Source of the DNA: Mycobacterium asiaticum
GTDB taxonomy: Bacteria; Actinomycetota; Actinomycetes; Mycobacteriales; Mycobacteriaceae
Reading direction: 5' to 3'
NCBI RefSeq assembly: GCF_001673365.1
Contig: NZ_LZLS01000219.1
Span: forward strand, 1 to 45,744
Length of the DNA: 45,744 nt
A model generated the notes under the pieces. That model had not been told where the DNA came from. It did no database searches and saw only the letters and a list, made by a program, of their open reading frames with translations. Below, piece by piece: positions 42,787 through 45,744 of this stretch. The position numbers were made by a program, and so were the translations under genes. How positions within the stretch are numbered: position 1 is the first letter of the stretch; each line of letters starts with the position of its first letter.

Positions 42787-42872
42787 GGACCCCGCGCGGC
42801 GTCTATCCTGTGAACTCCCCCAGGGCCGGAAGGCAGCAAGGGTCAATGGGCTCTGTCGGGTGCGCGGGGTCC
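42787..42872 (+). ncRNA. ffs: Signal recognition particle RNA (4.5S)
   Basis: The closing stem GGACCCCGCGC (42787-42797) pairs with GCGCGGGGTCC (42862-42872). The conserved apical loop region AGGGCCGGAAGGCAGCAAGG binds Ffh. The RNA guides ribosomes making membrane and exported proteins to the membrane. It lies 50 bp upstream of the aminotransferase start, as in other mycobacteria. True ends may be a few bases longer. Confidence 0.93.
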
Positions 42873-42922
42873 CCTCTATGAATGCAGGGTTTCCCTCCAA
42901 TTCCCGACGGCGAAAGGGCCGC

Positions 42923-44191
42923 ATGGTGCCGTTCGATTCCCTTAGCCCTGAAGAGCTATCGGCGCTGCACGAGCGGCATCGACAGGACTACGCCGACCTG
43001 CAGGCCAAGAAGCTGAACCTGGATCTCACCCGCGGAAAGCCTTCTCCCGAACAGCTTGACCTTTCCAACAAGCTGTTGGCGCTGCCCGGTGACGTCTTCA
43101 AGGACCCGGAAGGCACCGATACCCGCAACTACGGCGGCCTGCACGGCCTGCCCGGACTGCGGGCGATATTTGCCGAGTTACTGGGTTTGCCGGTGCAGAA
43201 CCTGATCGCGGGCAACAACGCGAGCCTGGAGTTCATGCACGACGTCGTCGTCTTCTCGATGCTGCACGGTGGCGTGGACTCGCCGCGGCCGTGGTCCCAA
43301 GAGCCGGTCGTCAAGTTCCTTTGTCCGGTGCCCGGCTACGACCGGCACTTCGCGATCACGGAAACCCTGGGCATCGAGATGATCCCGATTCCGATGCTCG
43401 AGGACGGTCCAGACGTCGGTCTGATCGAGGAACTGGTCGCGGCCGATCCCGCGATCAAGGGAATGTGGACTGTGCCGGTGTTCGGCAACCCCACCGGCAT
43501 CACCTACTCCTGGGAAAACGTCCGTCGTCTGGTGCAGATGCAGACCGCTGCGCCAGACTTCCGGTTGTTCTGGGACAACGCCTATGCGGTCCACACGCTG
43601 ACGCATGACTTCATCCGCCAGGTCGACGTGCTCGGGCTGGCCACCAAAGCCGGCAACCCCAACCGGCCGTATATCTTCGCGTCCACTTCCAAGATCACCT
43701 TCGCCGGTGCGGGGGTGAGCTTCTTCGGCGGCTCATTGGGCAACATCGCGTGGTATCTGCAATACGCCGCAAAGAAGTCGATCGGCCCGGACAAGGTGAA
43801 CCAGCTGCGCCACCTGCGATTCTTCGGAGATGCCGACGGAGTGCGTCTGCACATGCTTCGGCACCAGCAGATCCTGGCGCCGAAGTTCGCGCTGGCCGCC
43901 GAAATCCTGGAGCAGCGGCTGGGTGAATCGAAGATTGCTTCCTGGACCGACCCGAAGGGCGGCTACTTCATCAGTCTCGACGTCTGGCCTGGTACGGCAC
44001 GACGGACCGTCGCGCTGGCCAAGGATGCCGGTATAGCGGTCACAGAGGCGGGCGCTTCCTTCCCTTACCGCAAGGATCCCGACGACAAGAACATCCGGAT
44101 CGCGCCGTCGTTCCCGTCGCTGCCGGATCTGCGCGACGCGGTCGACGGGCTGTCGACATGCGCGCTGCTGGCCGCGACGGAGACTCTCTAG
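42923..44191 (+). CDS. aspC: Aspartate aminotransferase (Rv3722c type)
   Basis: A 422-aa PLP fold-type I enzyme from ATG 42923 (MVPFDSLSPEELSAL). The PLP lysine is Lys257 in ASTSKITFAG; Asp218 and Tyr221 in DNAYAVH hold the cofactor ring; GNPTGITYSW is the usual loop. It is very close to Rv3722c (e.g. RHFAITETLGIEMIPIPML), originally annotated as a GntR-like or generic aminotransferase and later shown to be the main aspartate aminotransferase of M. tuberculosis, central to nitrogen assimilation. The C-terminus is slightly shorter than Rv3722c. Confidence 0.9.
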   Translation: MVPFDSLSPEELSALHERHRQDYADLQAKKLNLDLTRGKPSPEQLDLSNKLLALPGDVFKDPEGTDTRNYGGLHGLPGLRAIFAELLGLPVQNLIAGNNASLEFMHDVVVFSMLHGGVDSPRPWSQEPVVKFLCPVPGYDRHFAITETLGIEMIPIPMLEDGPDVGLIEELVAADPAIKGMWTVPVFGNPTGITYSWENVRRLVQMQTAAPDFRLFWDNAYAVHTLTHDFIRQVDVLGLATKAGNPNRPYIFASTSKITFAGAGVSFFGGSLGNIAWYLQYAAKKSIGPDKVNQLRHLRFFGDADGVRLHMLRHQQILAPKFALAAEILEQRLGESKIASWTDPKGGYFISLDVWPGTARRTVALAKDAGIAVTEAGASFPYRKDPDDKNIRIAPSFPSLPDLRDAVDGLSTCALLAATETL

Positions 44192-44200
44192 CGTCGACTC

Positions 44201-44215
44201 TGCGCCTACGGCGCA
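44201..44215 (+). terminator. Short hairpin after the aminotransferase
   Basis: TGCGCC-TAC-GGCGCA (six-base-pair stem, three-base loop) begins ten bases after the stop. No T-run follows, so termination activity is uncertain. Confidence 0.3.
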
Positions 44216-44272
44216 AAAGTGCGAGTGCCGCGCGCCCTGGACGCAGAATGAACGCCGAGACGATGAACGCCG

Positions 44273-44350
44273 GGGCGCGCATCGTCACCGGGCGTGGGCT
44301 GGATTGCCCGCCTCCTCAGCGCGCCCTCCGGGCGCGCATCGTCACCGGGC
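44273..44350 (+). repeat. Direct repeat pair upstream of dnaX
   Basis: The 21-bp word GGGCGCGCATCGTCACCGGG+C occurs at 44273-44293 and 44330-44350, 57 bp apart. The second copy ends 18 bp before the dnaX GTG. It may be a regulatory site or a small duplication. Confidence 0.6.
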
Positions 44351-44368
44351 CTGAGTAGCCTGCTCACC

Positions 44369-45744
44369 GTGGCCCTCTACCGCAAGTATCGACCGGCAAC
44401 CTTCGCCGAAGTGGTGGGGCAGGAGCACGTCACCGAACCGTTGTCCATCGCGCTACAAGCGGGCCGGATCAACCACGCCTACCTGTTCTCCGGGCCGCGC
44501 GGCTGTGGCAAGACGTCATCGGCTCGCATCCTGGCGCGGTCGCTGAACTGCGAGCAAGGCCCGACGCCCACTCCGTGCGGTGTCTGCGATTCCTGCCAAG
44601 GACTGGCGCCGAACGCGCCCGGCAGCATCGACGTGGTCGAGCTCGACGCGGCCAGTCACGGCGGGGTCGACGACACCCGAGAGTTGCGCGACCGCGCGTT
44701 TTACGCCCCGGCCCAGTCGCGCTACCGCGTATTCATCGTCGACGAAGCGCACATGGTGACCACGGCCGGATTCAACGCGCTGCTCAAGATCGTCGAGGAG
44801 CCGCCCGAACACCTGATCTTCATCTTCGCCACCACCGAACCGGAAAAAGTGCTGCCGACGATCCGGTCGCGCACCCACCACTACCCGTTCCGGTTGCTGC
44901 CGCCGCGGACCATGCGGGCGCTGATCGCCAGGATCTGCGAGCAGGAGGGCGTCGTTGTCGACGAGGCGGTGTATCCGCTGGTGATCCGCGCAGGCGGGGG
45001 TTCGCCTCGCGACACCCTGTCGGTGCTGGACCAGCTGGTAGCAGGTTCCGATGGGGGCCGGGTCAACTATCAGCGCGCACTGGGGCTGCTGGGCGCCACC
45101 GACGTCGCGTTGATCGACGACGCGGTCGACGCGCTCGCCGCCGGGGACGCCGCGGCATTGTTCGGCGCGGTCGAATCGGTGATCGACGCCGGCCACGACC
45201 CGCGCCGATTCGCCACCGATCTGCTGGAACGGTTTCGGGACCTCATCGTCATGCAAGCCGTTCCCGACGCGGTCTCGCGTGGCGTGGTCGACGCGCCGGA
45301 GGACGTACTGGAACGCATGCGCGAACAGGCGGCGCGAATCGGCCCGGCAACCCTGACCCGGTATGCGGAGGTGGTCCAGGCCGGGTTGGGCGAGATGCGT
45401 GGCGCGACCGCCCCGCGTCTGCTGCTGGAAGTGGTGTGCGCCCGCCTGCTGCTCCCTTCGGCGAGCGACGCCGAATCAGCACTGCTGCAGCGAGTCGAAC
45501 GCATCGAGACCAGGCTGGCCATGTCGATACCGGCCTCGGACGCGGCGGCATTCAGTTCGCCCGGGGCTGAGGAGGCGGCGGGCGCTGGCGTCGCAACCGG
45601 TTCCGGCTTGGGTTCGGGGGCCGGAGCGGGCTCGGGCTTCGGCTCCGGCGGCACCGCCACGGGCCGCTGGCTCGAGCGCCGCACGGGCGCCGGGCGTGCC
45701 GGTGCGGGCTCGGGGGCCGCAGCTGGGGCTGGGGCCCCCGAGCC
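44369..45744 (+). CDS. dnaX: DNA polymerase III gamma/tau subunit (partial, runs off the window)
   Basis: GTG 44369 (MALYRKYRPATFAEVVGQEH); the frame stays open to the edge (458 codons visible). Clamp-loader AAA+ motifs are visible: Walker A GPRGCGKTSS (42-51), zinc knuckle cysteines around CGVCDSC, Walker B VDEAHM, sensor 1 FIFATTEPEK and an SRTHHYPFRLLPP segment, then LLEVVCARLLLP of domain III. After about residue 395 comes a Gly/Ala/Ser-rich linker before the tau region. It loads the sliding clamp and couples the replisome. A DnaX follows the Rv3722c-type gene in M. tuberculosis too. Confidence 0.95.
   Translation, partial: MALYRKYRPATFAEVVGQEHVTEPLSIALQAGRINHAYLFSGPRGCGKTSSARILARSLNCEQGPTPTPCGVCDSCQGLAPNAPGSIDVVELDAASHGGVDDTRELRDRAFYAPAQSRYRVFIVDEAHMVTTAGFNALLKIVEEPPEHLIFIFATTEPEKVLPTIRSRTHHYPFRLLPPRTMRALIARICEQEGVVVDEAVYPLVIRAGGGSPRDTLSVLDQLVAGSDGGRVNYQRALGLLGATDVALIDDAVDALAAGDAAALFGAVESVIDAGHDPRRFATDLLERFRDLIVMQAVPDAVSRGVVDAPEDVLERMREQAARIGPATLTRYAEVVQAGLGEMRGATAPRLLLEVVCARLLLPSASDAESALLQRVERIETRLAMSIPASDAAAFSSPGAEEAAGAGVATGSGLGSGAGAGSGFGSGGTATGRWLERRTGAGRAGAGSGAAAGAGAPE

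Noticed and set aside
44575..45570. Plus-strand frame of 331 codons within dnaX
   Set aside because: Out of frame with clear DnaX motifs; Arg-rich shadow.

Overview
The window is chromosomal DNA from a mycobacterium. The evidence is uniformly high GC, many GTG starts, a PE_PGRS gene, a lone PE-PPE esterase, a 19-kDa-antigen (LpqH)-type lipoprotein, a WS/DGAT acyltransferase, F420-type oxidoreductases, a LigC/LigD-polymerase pair, LucA, and dnaX beside the Rv3722c-type aspartate aminotransferase with ffs and tRNA-Ser. PE_PGRS genes are typical of slow growers, so a slow-growing non-tuberculous species is likely; the species cannot be fixed from this window. Many genes look like homologues of the M. 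tuberculosis Rv3720-Rv3735 neighbourhood, rearranged and interspersed with accessory genes.

Layout. 1-1430: a decayed Excalibur-domain end with a one-base shift, a tRNA-3'-end-like motif, and a secreted PE-PPE serine esterase bracketed by two copies of a 60-bp near-palindrome. 1437-3624: secreted GH5-like glycosidase, TM2 membrane protein and a small beta-rich protein (all minus). 3713-7688: a tight plus-strand operon of sulfotransferase, alkylsulfatase-type MBL hydrolase (apparently frameshifted), VOC protein and F420/LLM oxidoreductase, followed by a paralogue of the small beta protein. 8277-17261: DUF2237 protein, M1 aminopeptidase translationally coupled to a 1305-aa Pls/PosA-type NRPS, then a large PE_PGRS gene. 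17730-20944: D-2-hydroxyacid dehydrogenase, TetR regulator, DapB-like dehydrogenase and a small exported protein. 21044-26818: WS/DGAT, Nudix, DUF2330 protein, P450, two tandem paralogous small proteins and a TetR regulator. 26889-33867: LigC and LigD-type primase-polymerase (divergent), cysteine hydrolase, NAD-dependent reductase, F420 pyridoxamine-oxidase-like protein, a 44-aa membrane protein, cutinase, two CsbD proteins and a second DapB-like dehydrogenase.

34131-40213 is the strongest candidate for an undescribed system. A TPR protein overlaps (ATGA) a caspase-like CHAT protease with a visible His/Cys dyad. Downstream, a two-gene ATGA-coupled operon encodes proteins of 438 and 375 aa that I do not recognise, and a small membrane protein is encoded on the opposite strand between the two pairs. 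40288-45744 returns to core genes: an LpqH-like lipoprotein, enoyl-CoA hydratase, lucA, tRNA-Ser(GGA), SRP RNA, aspartate aminotransferase and the start of dnaX.

Two intergenic repeat families occur here (60-bp palindrome at 338 and 1366; about 95-bp element at 29727 and 33941). No insertion sequence, integrase or CRISPR array was found.
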